This document shows positions 1 through 11,158 of a stretch of 64,000 nt of DNA, piece after piece. Origin of the DNA: Enterococcus columbae DSM 7374 = ATCC 51263 (GTDB taxonomy: Bacteria > Bacillota > Bacilli > Lactobacillales > Enterococcaceae); contig NZ_KE136348.1 in assembly GCF_000406925.1 (NCBI RefSeq), forward strand, positions 2,501 through 66,500. Direction: 5' to 3'. The stretch's first letter is position 1; each line of letters starts with the position of its first letter. Made by a program: the position numbers and the translations under genes. The notes beneath the pieces are model-generated. The model searched no databases, had not been told where the DNA came from, and saw nothing but the letters and a program-made list of their open reading frames with translations.

Positions 1-1094
1 TATAATATTTTAAAATTATTAAATACTTGATTGACAACTTCTTTGGCGTTACAAGTTTCATTACCGTAATAGATATCTACTTGTTTGGCTCTAGATAAAT
101 CTAGCATCTCTTGTACCAAGTCTTTCATCCGTTTAATTTCTTGCATACTAGCAGTCAATGATTCTTCTAGAATTTCAGGATCATCTTTCCCCCAGCGATT
201 TAACATACTTAAATGTCCTTCAATAATCGCTACGGGCGTTCTAAGCTCATGAGAGACGTCCTCAACAAATTGCTCTTGTTGTTCAATATAAGTGCGCATC
301 CGATCAAGCATTTCATTAAAGATTTCAGACAAATCAGCCAATTCATCTCGTGTATCGATGACAGGCGCATGAATATCTGATTGTGGATCTTTACGAATAC
401 TGTCCATCGTATCTCGCAACATCTTTAATGGTTTCAAATAATAAGATGATAACAAGAAGGCCAAAATACTACTTAAAATTAACGAAACTAATTCAACGGC
501 AATTAAGATCATCAATAGATTTCGCTTAATTTCATAAAAGGAGGTTAAAGCATAAAACGTTTGAACATAACCGATTTTTTCTCTTGTTTGCTTCGATATA
601 ACCGGTTGTATACTTAAAAGACCTGTTTTGCCATTAATTGTCGTCAAGCGACTATTGGTTGGCTCTACTGATTGCAAGGATAGGCTAGCCGCTTTTGTTC
701 TAAAGACCAAATGATAGTCAGGATTATAGACATAAAGGCGAAAATTCGTTTGTCCTAACTCAGCGATAAATGGATCAATTGACATCAAATTTCCACTAAT
801 CGTCGAAGTCCGATCATACAAACGTGATTGTGTATTCGAGCTATTCGTTAAGTTGCGATAAACGCTGACTAGGGTTAAATTTTCATCTAAGTTAGCCAAT
901 CGAGAGACAATTTGATAAGTGGTCTCCTCACTTTGTTTACGTTCCTTTTCAACCAGTAAATTAACGGCTGCTTTATAAGTCGTCACCGCAAAGACCGTAA
1001 AGATGACAAATATAAAGAAAGAGCTTGCTAAGGCCCACTTAATTGTTAAAGAAGGCCCTTTTAGCTCTTGCTGTTGTTTCTTTTTTAAAATCAT
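1..1094 (-). CDS. csrS: Sensor histidine kinase, CsrS/CovS-like (3' part outside window)
   Basis: Membrane sensor kinase that would phosphorylate the regulator encoded just upstream. About 364 residues are visible and the C-terminal ATPase domain is cut off by the window edge. An N-terminal membrane segment (residues about 18-38) is followed by an extracellular stretch, a second membrane segment near residue 180, a HAMP-like linker and a dimerisation box with the motif SHELRTP, phospho-acceptor His at about residue 282. The ATG overlaps the stop of the regulator as ATGA, so the two are co-translated. Pairing with gnd and a CovR-type regulator matches the enterococcal CsrRS arrangement; the symbol is inferred from context, not proven. 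Confidence 0.85.
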   Translation of the reverse strand, partial: MILKKKQQQELKGPSLTIKWALASSFFIFVIFTVFAVTTYKAAVNLLVEKERKQSEETTYQIVSRLANLDENLTLVSVYRNLTNSSNTQSRLYDRTSTISGNLMSIDPFIAELGQTNFRLYVYNPDYHLVFRTKAASLSLQSVEPTNSRLTTINGKTGLLSIQPVISKQTREKIGYVQTFYALTSFYEIKRNLLMILIAVELVSLILSSILAFLLSSYYLKPLKMLRDTMDSIRKDPQSDIHAPVIDTRDELADLSEIFNEMLDRMRTYIEQQEQFVEDVSHELRTPVAIIEGHLSMLNRWGKDDPEILEESLTASMQEIKRMKDLVQEMLDLSRAKQVDIYYGNETCNAKEVVNQVFNNFKIL

Positions 1095-1777
1095 GAACGC
1101 ATCACATAGCCTGTTCCACGTACTGTTTGGATATAGCTATCCTCACCTGGAATATCAATCTTATTACGTAGGTAACGAATATAAACATCCACTACATTAG
1201 TCTCAACTTCGGTTTCATAGCCCCAAACCTTGTTTAATAAAACATCACGAGCTAAGACAGCATTTACACTTTCCATTAGAGTGAGTAGCAATTCATATTC
1301 ACGCTTCGTTAATTCAATAATTTCATTACCTCGACGCACCACGCGATTTTCCTTTTCGATAGTTAAGTCGCGATAAGTTAACGTGGTTTGTTTAGCTGCA
1401 TTTTTATCTCCCTCAATGTCAATGCGACGAAGCAATGCACGTAATCGAGCTAACAATTCTTCAATCGCAAAAGGTTTAACAATATAGTCATCCGCCCCAT
1501 GATCTAAGCCAGAAACTCGGTCAATAACCGAATCACGTGCAGTCATCATGATGATAGGGGTATTTTTACTTTGACGAATTCTCCGGCAAACTTCTAAACC
1601 GTTTAATTCTGGTAACATCAAATCAAGCAAAATCGCATCCCAATCTTTATTTAAGGCAGCATCTAAGCCCGTACGGCCATTGTAGTGAACTTCTGTCGTA
1701 TAGCCCTCATGCTTCAGTTCTAATTCAACAAAACGAGCTAAGTTCTTCTCATCCTCAATAATTAAAATATTACTCAT
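1091..1777 (-). CDS. csrR: OmpR-family response regulator, CsrR/CovR-like
   Basis: DNA-binding response regulator of 228 residues. The receiver domain (about 1-115) has acidic residues near 8-10, the phospho-acceptor Asp52 in LLDLMLP, Thr79 and Lys101. A winged-helix effector domain follows (about 130-228) and ends in the usual VRGTGY motif. It lies directly downstream of gnd and overlaps the start of the kinase gene by 4 bp. Family knowledge: CovR/CsrR proteins control capsule, virulence and stress genes in streptococci and enterococci. The regulon here is unknown. The assignment as CsrR rather than another OmpR-type regulator rests on length and neighbours. Confidence 0.88.
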   Translation of the reverse strand: MSNILIIEDEKNLARFVELELKHEGYTTEVHYNGRTGLDAALNKDWDAILLDLMLPELNGLEVCRRIRQSKNTPIIMMTARDSVIDRVSGLDHGADDYIVKPFAIEELLARLRALLRRIDIEGDKNAAKQTTLTYRDLTIEKENRVVRRGNEIIELTKREYELLLTLMESVNAVLARDVLLNKVWGYETEVETNVVDVYIRYLRNKIDIPGEDSYIQTVRGTGYVMRS

Positions 1778-1840
1778 CTATTTTCAATTACTCTCCTTTA
1801 ATTTATATTTAGTTATCAAAGCAATTCTATCATGGAAAAC

Positions 1841-1895
1841 CAAGAAAAAAAAGAAAATGAAGAAAATTATTGAATAAATTCCTTCATTTTCTTTT
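1841..1895 (-). terminator. Rho-independent terminator after gnd
   Basis: A 14-bp inverted repeat (1849-1862 with 1882-1895) is followed on the minus strand by a run of seven T. It sits 24 bases beyond the gnd stop and separates gnd from the csrRS pair. Confidence 0.75.
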
Positions 1896-1918
1896 AGTAT
1901 ATTTTAATTTAGCTTCAA

Positions 1919-3331
1919 TTATTCATACCATGAATAGTGATAAATACCTTCACGATCGGTACGTTGGTAAGTATGTGCACCAAAATAATCACGTTGCGCT
2001 TGAATAAGGTTAGCTGGTAAGCGTTTTGCACGATAAGAATCAAAGTAAGCAATCGCAGATGAGAAGGTTGGAACAGGCACGCCTGCTTGCACCGCTAAAG
2101 CGACTACATCACGAACTGCTTGTTGGTATTTTACCGTAATATCAAAGAAGTAGTCATCTAATAATAGATTTTCCAAATCGGCATTTTTTTCATAGGCATC
2201 CGTAATTTTTTGTAAGAATTGTGCACGAATGATACAGCCGGCACGCCAAATTTTTGCAATTTCGCCAAATGGCAATTCCCAATTGTATTCTTTTGATGCT
2301 TGACGTAATTGAGCAAATCCTTGTGCATAGCTCATGATTTTGCTAAAGTATAAGGCTTGACGTATTTTTTCAACAAATACTTGCTTATCCCCATCAAAAG
2401 TAAAGTTCGTTTGTGGGAATTTTTTACTTGCATTGACACGTTCTTCTTTGTAAGTAGAAATAAAACGAGCAAAAACTGATTCAGTAATCAATGGAAGGGG
2501 CACACCTAAATCTAGAGCACTTTGACTGGTCCATTTACCAGTTCCTTTATTTCCTGCAGCGTCCAAGATAACATCAACAATTGGTTGACCCGTACCTAAG
2601 TCATCTTTACGAGTGAAAATATCCGCGGTAATTTCCATTAAGAAACTATCTAGCTCGCCTTGATTCCAAGTAGCAAATGTATCAGCTAATTCTTCTGTAG
2701 ATAAGCCTAAAACATTTTTTAATAAATCATAGCTTTCGGCAATTAACTGCATATCGCCGTATTCAATTCCGTTGTGTACCATTTTTACATAATGACCTGC
2801 ACCATTTGGACCAATATAAGTGACACAAGGAGCACCATCTTCAGCTTTAGCTGAGATTTCTTCTAAAACCGGAGCAATTAACTCATAAGCTTCCTTTTGT
2901 CCACCAGGCATAATAGATGGTCCTTTAAGCGCGCCTTCTTCCCCACCAGATACCCCAGTACCGATGAAGTTAATTCCTGAATTCGCTAACTCTTCATTGC
3001 GACGGATTGTATCTTTAAAGAAGGTGTTCCCACCATCCACTAAAATATCCCCTTGATCTAAATGTGGTAATAATGCTTGAATAGTCGCATCTGTTCCCTT
3101 ACCAGCTTGCACCATCATGATAATTCGACGTGGTTTTTCAAGTGAAGCAACAAATTCTTCAATACTGTAAGTAGGTTTGAAATTTTTTTCAGGGTGTTCT
3201 TTAACTACATCTTCTGTTTTAGAGGCTGTACGATTGTATAGTGCAACTGAGTATCCACGGCTTTCAATATTTAAAGCTAGGTTTTTACCCATTACAGCCA
3301 TTCCAACAACACCAATTTGTTGTTTTGTCAT
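1919..3331 (-). CDS. gnd: 6-phosphogluconate dehydrogenase (decarboxylating)
   Basis: Oxidative pentose phosphate enzyme converting 6-phosphogluconate to ribulose 5-phosphate with NADP reduction and CO2 release. 470 residues, the normal length. The N-terminal Rossmann motif GVVGMAVMG is at 7-15, the substrate motif SGGEEGA begins near 128, and the catalytic Lys183 and the HNG motif at 186-188 are present. A longer reading to 3355 is possible, but AGGAGG lies seven bases before the ATG at 3331, so that start is chosen. Flanked by terminators on both sides, so it is probably monocistronic. Confidence 0.96.
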   Translation of the reverse strand: MTKQQIGVVGMAVMGKNLALNIESRGYSVALYNRTASKTEDVVKEHPEKNFKPTYSIEEFVASLEKPRRIIMMVQAGKGTDATIQALLPHLDQGDILVDGGNTFFKDTIRRNEELANSGINFIGTGVSGGEEGALKGPSIMPGGQKEAYELIAPVLEEISAKAEDGAPCVTYIGPNGAGHYVKMVHNGIEYGDMQLIAESYDLLKNVLGLSTEELADTFATWNQGELDSFLMEITADIFTRKDDLGTGQPIVDVILDAAGNKGTGKWTSQSALDLGVPLPLITESVFARFISTYKEERVNASKKFPQTNFTFDGDKQVFVEKIRQALYFSKIMSYAQGFAQLRQASKEYNWELPFGEIAKIWRAGCIIRAQFLQKITDAYEKNADLENLLLDDYFFDITVKYQQAVRDVVALAVQAGVPVPTFSSAIAYFDSYRAKRLPANLIQAQRDYFGAHTYQRTDREGIYHYSWYE

Positions 3332-3376
3332 ATTCATTCCTCCTCGTAAAGTCATAGACTAAACTTAATCTCTATT

Positions 3377-3405
3377 ATTATAGCTCAAAATACTTACGAA
3401 AGAAA
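3377..3405 (-). promoter_or_regulatory. Putative gnd promoter
   Basis: On the minus strand a perfect TATAAT (3377-3382) lies 46 bases upstream of the gnd ATG. The -35 17 bp further up is weak (TTTCTT). Confidence 0.5.
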
Positions 3406-3459
3406 GTAAGAAATATTTATGAAAATTTCCTTTACTAATCGTTTTATTAAAGGACTAAG

Positions 3460-3504
3460 CAAAAAAAATAAACCCTAGGCTCCATGGTTAGCCTAAGGGT
3501 TTAT
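3460..3504 (-). terminator. Terminator after rpmF
   Basis: An inverted repeat with one bulge (3468-3481 with 3490-3504) is followed on the minus strand by a run of eight T. It ends the yceD-rpmF unit. Confidence 0.85.
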
Positions 3505-3520
3505 CAAGCATTCAGTTGAA

Positions 3521-3700
3521 TTATGCTTCTTTTGAAACTACGTCTTTACCGTCGTAGTGTCCACAATTTGCACATACGTGGTGGCTCTTCTTCATTTCAC
3601 CACAGTTTGGGCATTCGTTTAAGCCGTTAATCGTTAATTTGTAATGAGTACGGCGTTTTGCTTTTTTAGCTTTAGAAGTTCTTCTAGCTGGTACTGCCAT
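3521..3700 (-). CDS. rpmF: 50S ribosomal protein L32
   Basis: Ribosomal protein L32 of 59 residues, starting [10 protein letters not shown]. Two CxxC pairs (CPNCG and CANCG) are intact, so this is the zinc-binding form; some Firmicutes carry Cys-less paralogues, and none is seen here. AAGGAGG lies eight bases before the start. It follows yceD with a 54-bp gap and ends at a strong terminator, which is the standard bacterial yceD-rpmF arrangement. Confidence 0.97.
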   Translation of the reverse strand: MAVPARRTSKAKKAKRRTHYKLTINGLNECPNCGEMKKSHHVCANCGHYDGKDVVSKEA

Positions 3701-3754
3701 TTGCTACACCTCCTTATAAACATTACAGTAAAAATACTGTTTTATATTCCAATC

Positions 3755-4315
3755 TTACTTATCAGCAGAAGAATCTTCATTCTCTAATAGTGCTGATAAT
3801 TTCGCAAGACGAGGATCAAATTGATTTTTTTGGTCAGATTCTTTTTGCTTTTGATAGGCCTCTTCAGAAAGCACTACCCAATCATTCCCTGATGGAAAGG
3901 TATCACTTTCATCTTCAGCAAACACCTGCATAGGAATCGCCAATAAAATGTTGTCAATAACTGATTCCTCTAGATTCAACGTTTGCGTTTCTAGCAGGAG
4001 AATCTCCTCTTCAGGAATCAAATTATCTCGTTTTGCAAATTGCTCAGGTGTCATAAAAATCTCATCAACATCAAAACTAAGTGGTAAACAAACCGGCTCT
4101 AAAGATCGTGTTGAAGGAACGGTAATCATCGTTTCAACATGATAATGAGTTAAGTAATCATTCGCTTCTACACGTAAGAAGCCTTTGACTTCCACTTTCG
4201 CTACATCAATGATAGAACTATCACGATCTAACAATGCTTTCTTTAAATCAAGAACTTCTGAAAAATCAAGATTTTGTTCTTGATACTTTCTTAATTCCAT
4301 TAATGACCATTTCAT
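3755..4315 (-). CDS. yceD: YceD family protein (DUF177)
   Basis: 186-residue DUF177/YceD protein. Members are found next to rpmF across bacteria and are linked to 23S rRNA accumulation; the exact biochemical role is unclear. The N-terminus starts MKWSLMELRK, and the conserved central part contains PLSFDVDEIF. The start is set by GAGGTGAG just upstream; a reading 12 residues longer begins upstream of the promoter -10 region and is rejected. The C-terminal tail ends in a charged DPRLAKLSALL segment typical of the family. Confidence 0.88.
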   Translation of the reverse strand: MKWSLMELRKYQEQNLDFSEVLDLKKALLDRDSSIIDVAKVEVKGFLRVEANDYLTHYHVETMITVPSTRSLEPVCLPLSFDVDEIFMTPEQFAKRDNLIPEEEILLLETQTLNLEESVIDNILLAIPMQVFAEDESDTFPSGNDWVVLSEEAYQKQKESDQKNQFDPRLAKLSALLENEDSSADK

Positions 4316-4342
4316 TTTTCTCACCTCTAAGCAACAAAAAGA

Positions 4343-4371
4343 ATTATACAATTGGATTTTGGCTTTGTCAA
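4343..4371 (-). promoter_or_regulatory. Consensus sigma-A promoter of yceD-rpmF
   Basis: TTGACA (4366-4371) and TATAAT (4343-4348) are perfect and separated by 17 bp, 27 bases before the yceD start. This is the best promoter match near the ribosomal genes here. Confidence 0.88.
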
Positions 4372-4442
4372 TGAAATTTTCTTGACACCTAAAAAATCCT
4401 AATCAAATTCCAAGATAAATGTTGTTTAAAACCATATATTTC

Positions 4443-4482
4443 ATAAAAAAGTGGATAAACCATCTTTCGACAATTTATCCAC
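4443..4482 (-). terminator. Terminator after pyk
   Basis: GTGGATAAA pairs with TTTATCCAC (4451-4459 with 4474-4482) and is followed on the minus strand by TTTTTT. It lies 30 bases beyond the pyk stop. Confidence 0.85.
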
Positions 4483-4511
4483 CAAAAGTCTCTAATCTAA
4501 CGAAAATTCAA

Positions 4512-6278
4512 TTAGATAGTTGTTGTTTCTCCACGGTATACAATACCACGACGTGAGTCAACAGTTACAACTTCTCCATCTTTAATTGAAGTTGTTGCAC
4601 CTTTGGCACCAACGATTACAGGTAAGTCTTTAGCAATACCTACAACTGCAGCATGTGAAGTTAAACCACCGTCTTCAACAACTAAAGCAGCAGCTTTTTC
4701 AATTGCTGGCATGAATTCTTTATCAGTTGTAGGAACAACTAATACCATACCATCTTTTGCATTAGCAATTGCTTCTTCAGCAGTTTTAGCAACAACTGCA
4801 TTGGCAACAACTGAACGGCTACCTACGCCTTGTCCTTCAACTAATTTTGAACCAATTAATTGGATCTTCATCACGTTTGTAGTTCCGCGTTCACCAACTG
4901 GTACACCAGCAGTAATTAAGATTAAGTCGCCTTCTTTAGCAAAGCCTAATTCTACAGCTTTCTTAGTAGCTAATTCAAACATTTCATCAGTTGTTGTTGG
5001 TTTTTCAGTAACTGTTGGATAAACACCCCAGTTTAACATTAAACCACGTTTTGTACGTTCGTCAAAAGTTACAGCTAAAATGTCAGCATCAGGACGATAT
5101 TTAGAAATCATTTTAGCAGTATGACCTGATTCAGTTGCAGCAACGATTGTTTTAACACCTAAGTTTTTAGCTGCTGTAGCTACAGCCATACCAATTGTTT
5201 CTGTAACGTCAGTTTTATCGAAATGATCAATTTTATAAGTGCCCACTTTAGCAAGTTGTTTTTCAGCTTCCATATCGATACGAGCCATTGTTGAAACTGC
5301 TTCAACTGGATATTGACCATTTGCAGACTCACCAGATAACATAGTTGCATCTGTACCATCAAATACTGCGTTAGCAACGTCAGAAGCTTCCGCACGTGTT
5401 GGACGTGGGTTGTGTTGCATTGATTCTAACATTTGTGTTGCAGTAATTACTGCTTTACCAGCAGCGTTACATTTCTTGATGATTGTTTTTTGAACCATTG
5501 GTACCATTTCAGCTGGAATTTCTACACCCATGTCACCACGAGCAACCATGATACCGTCAGAAACTTTTAAGATTTCATCGATATTGTCGATACCTTCTTG
5601 AGATTCAATTTTTGAGAAGATTTGAACGTGTGTCATGTTCTTTTCTTCTAAGATTTCACGAATTTCTAAAACGTCTTGTGCTTTACGAACAAAACTTGCA
5701 GCAATAAAGTTAATATCATTATCTAGACCAAAACGAATATCAGCCGCATCTTTTTCAGTAATCCCTGGTAAGCTGATTGATACGCCAGGAGCATTAACCC
5801 CTTTACGTGAACCTAGGATACCTGCATTTTGTACTTCAGTTACTAATTCACGATTTGCTTCATCTTTTTCTAAAATCTTCATGTCGATTAAGCCATCATC
5901 AAATAATACGTGACCACCTACATGAACATCATCATATAATCCTGGGTAAGTTACAGCGATTTTTTCTTTTGAACCAACATGTTCGCCATCCATTGAGATA
6001 CGAACGATGTCGCCAATGTTAAATTCGATTTTACCAGATTCAGTTCCTTGAACAGTAGTACGGATTTCAGCACCTTTTGTATCTAATAAAAGGGCTACAT
6101 CTTTACCGGTTAATTTAACCGCTTCACGAACCATGTTCATACGTGATAATTGTTCTTCATGGTCACCATGTGAGAAGTTGAAACGGAAAGCATTTGCTCC
6201 TGCTTCAATTAATTTTGCGATTGTTTCGACACTATTACTAGCTGGTCCTAATGTACTAACAATTTTTGTTTTTTTCAT
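4512..6278 (-). CDS. pyk: Pyruvate kinase with C-terminal PEP-utiliser domain
   Basis: Last step of glycolysis: PEP plus ADP gives pyruvate and ATP. 588 residues. The catalytic barrel carries FNFSHG (34-39), LLLDTKGAEIRT, FSKIES and VARGDMGVEI. It is about 110 residues longer than minimal pyruvate kinases because a PEP-utilising mobile-domain-like extension is fused at the C-terminus; the motif TSHAAVVG is at about 540-547. This extra domain is usual in Bacillus and its relatives. It follows pfkA by 69 bp with no terminator between, so pfkA-pyk form an operon ended by the hairpin at 4443-4482. Confidence 0.97.
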   Translation of the reverse strand: MKKTKIVSTLGPASNSVETIAKLIEAGANAFRFNFSHGDHEEQLSRMNMVREAVKLTGKDVALLLDTKGAEIRTTVQGTESGKIEFNIGDIVRISMDGEHVGSKEKIAVTYPGLYDDVHVGGHVLFDDGLIDMKILEKDEANRELVTEVQNAGILGSRKGVNAPGVSISLPGITEKDAADIRFGLDNDINFIAASFVRKAQDVLEIREILEEKNMTHVQIFSKIESQEGIDNIDEILKVSDGIMVARGDMGVEIPAEMVPMVQKTIIKKCNAAGKAVITATQMLESMQHNPRPTRAEASDVANAVFDGTDATMLSGESANGQYPVEAVSTMARIDMEAEKQLAKVGTYKIDHFDKTDVTETIGMAVATAAKNLGVKTIVAATESGHTAKMISKYRPDADILAVTFDERTKRGLMLNWGVYPTVTEKPTTTDEMFELATKKAVELGFAKEGDLILITAGVPVGERGTTNVMKIQLIGSKLVEGQGVGSRSVVANAVVAKTAEEAIANAKDGMVLVVPTTDKEFMPAIEKAAALVVEDGGLTSHAAVVGIAKDLPVIVGAKGATTSIKDGEVVTVDSRRGIVYRGETTTI

Positions 6279-6347
6279 TACTACTTGCTCCTATTCGTTT
6301 ATTTTAATAGACGTACGCCTATTAATTCACAATGTAAAAAATATATA

Positions 6348-7322
<975 letters not shown>

Positions 7323-7385
7323 TCATAAAAAAATTTTTTAACACAATTGCTTCGTGTTCCCTTGCTAAACTTAGCCACGAACAGT

Positions 7386-7414
7386 ATTTTACCATTAATT
7401 AAGCAAAATGTCTT
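7386..7414 (-). promoter_or_regulatory. Putative pfkA-pyk promoter
   Basis: AAGACA (7409-7414) and TAAAAT (7386-7391) with 17-bp spacing on the minus strand, 75 bases upstream of pfkA. No clear catabolite-responsive element is seen in this gap. Confidence 0.55.
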
Positions 7415-7469
7415 GAAATATCGTGAAAAAATTCGAAAAATGTAAAGATTATTTGAAAATGACTGTAAA

Positions 7470-10400
7470 TTATTTCATAACCACATTATTCTCCCCTAAA
7501 AGTTGTCTAAGGCTATCATACAAGTTATTTGTCGGTTCAATCCATAATTCTCTAGCTACCTGTACCTTTTGATGGGTTATCGGATCATAAATAACAACCG
7601 GTATCTTACCTGGAGAAGATGCAAGTAGTCGTTTTAGCTTTTCAACTATCTCTTGATTGGCAAAACCTTGTGCTAAACGTAAATAGCAGGTTTTACTTGT
7701 TAAATATTGAACAATTTGTGACTCAGTAATTATTTTTTCTGCAATCAATTGTAGCTCATCATTATATTTACTTCTTTCCACCTTACCAATGACTAAAAAG
7801 CACTGATTCACAGCCAATTCCTTGCGTATTTGTCGATATAGCTGAGGGAAAATCGTTACGCTCATTTCTCCACTGCTATCATTTCCTTCTAGAAATGCCA
7901 TTTTTTCCCCACGTTTGGTCGTAATTTCCTTTAAACTGGTCAAATAGTAAAAGATTTTGGCCGACTGATTCACCTGCAATTGACTAATTTCATTTACCAA
8001 GTATTGTTCATAATATTTCTCAAAACGATCTAGCGGATGACCAGAAACATATAGCCCTAAATATTGTTGCTCTAATGCTAGAATTTCTTGCTGGCTATAG
8101 GGGGTAAGCTCTTCAGCAGGCGATAATTTCATAATCGCAAGTAAGTCTAAGCTACCTGCACTAATTTTGAAATTTTGAATTTTGCCTTCTAGTTGCTCCA
8201 ACAAAGCCTTACGATGCTCACCTAATTGATCAAAGCAACCACTAGCAATTAACGGAATGAGTAATTCCTCTTTGAGCCAATGACTGTTGATATGATATAA
8301 ACGCACTAAAAAATTATCAAAATCTGTATATTTGCCATTTGCCATTCGCTCATGGACAATCGCTCTTAAAAAATCTCGACGCATGCCCTTTACATTAGCT
8401 AAACCTAGCCGAATTGCTTTTAATGAAATCGCTCGTGTTTCACTAGCGCTTTGATTAATATCTGGAGGTAGCAGGGTTAGTTGATATTTCTTCAACTGAT
8501 GCACATATTCTTTTAGCTTTTCTGTATTATTTTGAACGGTATTTAGTAAAGCAGTGAAGAAGGCTGCCGGATAATGAGCTTTTAAATAAGCCATTTGATA
8601 CGCAATCAATGAATACGCAAAAGAATGCGATCGGTTAAAGCCATAATCACCAAAACTTTCAATATAGCTATAAACCTTCTCTGCATTTTTTTGACTATAG
8701 CCTTTTTGTAAAGCACCTTGAATAAAAGCTCGACGCTGTGCATCTAAGCCTTGATGATCCTTTTTACTGATTGCCCGACGCAATAAATCAGCTTGCGCTA
8801 AGCTAAAACCAGCCATCTGAGCAGCAATCTGCATGACCTGCTCTTGATACACAATAATGCCGTAAGTATTCGCTAAAATCGGCTGTAAGCTCTCATCCAA
8901 ATATTTAACCGCCTGCTTTCCATGCTTACGGGCGACAAATTCATCAATATGTTGCATCGGGCCTGGACGATACAGTGCATTCACCGCTGCTAAGTCCTCT
9001 AAATTTTGCGGTTGAACTTTTTTTAATACTTGCCGAATTCCATTTGATTCAAATTGAAAAACACCAGTCGTATCACCCGTTTGAAATAACCGCATCGTTA
9101 CTGGATCATTTAAGGGAATTTGTTTTTGTGAGAAGCTTCTATTTTGAATATATTGAATTCCTTTTAAAGTTTCATCAATAATAGATAAATTTTTTAAGCC
9201 TAGAAAATCAAATTTTAATAAACCGATCGTCTGGATGTCATTCATTGTCAGCTGTGAAAGGAAAATCCCCTCACTTCCAGGTTGTAATGGAATTAAATCC
9301 ATTAAATTTTCATCTGAAATAATGATGCCTGCCGCATGAGTAGAAACGTGGCGTGGCAATCCTTCTAAAATCAGCGCCACTTTAAAAATCAGCTGATTGC
9401 GTCTACTCTCTGAAACCATTTGTTGCAATAGCTTAGATTGCTCATAGGCTTGTTTAAGCGTAATTTTTAATACATTTGGAATGGCCTTCGACCATCGATT
9501 CGCCTCACTTTGCGACAAACCAAATACACGACTGACATCTCGTAAGACCATTTTAGCAGCTAAAGTACCAAAAGTTGCAATCTGCACAACCTGATATTGA
9601 CCATATTTTTGATGAACATAGTGTAAAATCTCTTGCCTACGATTATCTGGAATATCCAAATCAATATCAGGCATGGTTTGGCGTTCAGGGTTTAAAAAGC
9701 GCTCAAAAATCAAATTGTATTTTAGAGGGTCAACATCTGTTATCCCTAGTACATAAGCAACCAACGAGCCTGCAGCCGAACCTCTGCCTGCACCGGTTAC
9801 AATCTGTTGACGATGCGCATAATCCATCACATCCCAAACAATTAAGAAATAATCGGCAAAGCCCATTTGTGTGATTACTTTTAGCTCGTAAGCCAAACGC
9901 TGTTGATAGTGCTCATTATAATCAGGTACGCGTTGAACTAATTTTTCTTGACATAATTTAGACAAATAACTAGGTGCCGATTCGTTTTCCAATGGATAAT
10001 GAGGCAATTTTTTCAAATGTAAAGGAATTTGTAAATCAATCTTTTCGACTAAACTAGCTAAATTCGTTAATGCTTGTGGATACGTACGCTGATAATACTC
10101 TTGATAGACTGCCACTTCCTGTAATTCATGGGCAAACGACCAAGTCACCTCTTGCATTTCATCCACCGCTAATTGCGTTCCTTTTTGTAAATGATTTAAA
10201 ACTTTTAAGGCAAAAGCTTCATCTTTAGTTAAAATATTCACCTTGGAAAAAGCGAGTAGCTCGATAGCATTTGTTGCTAAATACTCTAAAAAAGTAGGCT
10301 TAATTTTTTGCTCATACATTAAGCCAAAATAAAGCGCATGATTTCCAGCCATCTCTTTTAATTCTCTCATTAGACGATTGGCTTGCTCAACCTCTATATT

Positions 10401-10793
10401 AAAGCCGGCAACGACTTGATTAGCCGAAGTAAAAATGAAAATCAAATGTGATAAGTCCTTAAAATCAGCCAATTGTAACTTACCGTCAATTTGATACTGG
10501 CTAGATAATCGAAGCAGGGCTTGATATCCCTGATAATTTTCAGCAATTAAGGTAATTGGTTGGGTTATACCTAAGACTTCAGAATAGTATTGAACTGTCA
10601 AACCAATAATTGGTTGAATTTGGTGTTTTAAACAGGCTTGATAAAATTCAATACTGCCTGATAATACCCCTTCATCCACTAATCCTAATGATTGATAGCC
10701 CATCTGTGCAGCTTTTTGCACATAATCGGTCACTTTAACTGTACTTTTCATCAGGGAATAAGCACTTAATGTATGAATCTGCACATAGCTCAT
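7470..10793 (-). CDS. dnaE: DNA polymerase III alpha subunit, DnaE type
   Basis: Replicative polymerase subunit of 1107 residues; in Firmicutes DnaE works beside PolC, probably extending lagging-strand primers. The order is PHP domain (from residue 1, YVQIHTLSAYS), palm with the catalytic motif PDIDLDIPD near residue 375, fingers, tandem helix-hairpin-helix region, and an OB fold near the C-terminus. Length fits the shorter DnaE of Firmicutes rather than the roughly 1160-residue E. coli enzyme. GAGGTGA precedes the ATG. Divergent from the DUF2929 gene. Confidence 0.96.
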   Translation of the reverse strand: MSYVQIHTLSAYSLMKSTVKVTDYVQKAAQMGYQSLGLVDEGVLSGSIEFYQACLKHQIQPIIGLTVQYYSEVLGITQPITLIAENYQGYQALLRLSSQYQIDGKLQLADFKDLSHLIFIFTSANQVVAGFNIEVEQANRLMRELKEMAGNHALYFGLMYEQKIKPTFLEYLATNAIELLAFSKVNILTKDEAFALKVLNHLQKGTQLAVDEMQEVTWSFAHELQEVAVYQEYYQRTYPQALTNLASLVEKIDLQIPLHLKKLPHYPLENESAPSYLSKLCQEKLVQRVPDYNEHYQQRLAYELKVITQMGFADYFLIVWDVMDYAHRQQIVTGAGRGSAAGSLVAYVLGITDVDPLKYNLIFERFLNPERQTMPDIDLDIPDNRRQEILHYVHQKYGQYQVVQIATFGTLAAKMVLRDVSRVFGLSQSEANRWSKAIPNVLKITLKQAYEQSKLLQQMVSESRRNQLIFKVALILEGLPRHVSTHAAGIIISDENLMDLIPLQPGSEGIFLSQLTMNDIQTIGLLKFDFLGLKNLSIIDETLKGIQYIQNRSFSQKQIPLNDPVTMRLFQTGDTTGVFQFESNGIRQVLKKVQPQNLEDLAAVNALYRPGPMQHIDEFVARKHGKQAVKYLDESLQPILANTYGIIVYQEQVMQIAAQMAGFSLAQADLLRRAISKKDHQGLDAQRRAFIQGALQKGYSQKNAEKVYSYIESFGDYGFNRSHSFAYSLIAYQMAYLKAHYPAAFFTALLNTVQNNTEKLKEYVHQLKKYQLTLLPPDINQSASETRAISLKAIRLGLANVKGMRRDFLRAIVHERMANGKYTDFDNFLVRLYHINSHWLKEELLIPLIASGCFDQLGEHRKALLEQLEGKIQNFKISAGSLDLLAIMKLSPAEELTPYSQQEILALEQQYLGLYVSGHPLDRFEKYYEQYLVNEISQLQVNQSAKIFYYLTSLKEITTKRGEKMAFLEGNDSSGEMSVTIFPQLYRQIRKELAVNQCFLVIGKVERSKYNDELQLIAEKIITESQIVQYLTSKTCYLRLAQGFANQEIVEKLKRLLASSPGKIPVVIYDPITHQKVQVARELWIEPTNNLYDSLRQLLGENNVVMK

Positions 10794-10927
10794 CAGCGTT
10801 CACCTCAATTAACTATTTGTCTTTATTTTAACCTATCTTTAACGATGTTTCGAGCAAGAAATACTTTACTTTCAGAAAATTTGTGATAAACTAAATAGCA
10901 GCAATGACTTGGAAAGAAGGTATCTTC

Positions 10928-11104
10928 GTGCGTTATATAGTTACATTGATTTGGGCTTTTGTACTTGGCCAAGTAGTTGGTTATTTAGGTAGCGCGTTAT
11001 CAGGAGGTCAATATAACTTTTTAGTAACGACAGAAATGTCTTTACTACTAGGTGTAATTGTTATCCTAATCGCTAGTGTAAGTTCACCCAAAAAAGCAAA
11101 ATAG
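10928..11104 (+). CDS. Small membrane protein, DUF2929 (YjzD-like)
   Basis: 58-residue protein with two predicted membrane helices (about 4-24 and 33-52) and a short basic tail ending KKAK. The sequence (RYIVTLIWAFVLGQVVGYLGSAL) resembles the DUF2929/YjzD family; function unknown. The start is read as GTG at 10928 because AGAAGG lies just upstream; an ATG eight codons earlier would lie inside that ribosome binding region. The divergent position beside dnaE is also seen in enterococci. Confidence 0.75.
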   Translation: MRYIVTLIWAFVLGQVVGYLGSALSGGQYNFLVTTEMSLLLGVIVILIASVSSPKKAK

Positions 11105-11122
11105 CTAGAAAAAAAATCCAAA

Positions 11123-11158
11123 TAAAAAAACGAACGATTTTGTCGTTCGTTTTTTGTT
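11123..11158. terminator. Bidirectional terminator
   Basis: ACGAACGA pairs with TCGTTCGT (11130-11137 with 11143-11150), with A-run on the left and T-run on the right. It serves both the DUF2929 gene and the convergent pmrA-like gene. Confidence 0.88.
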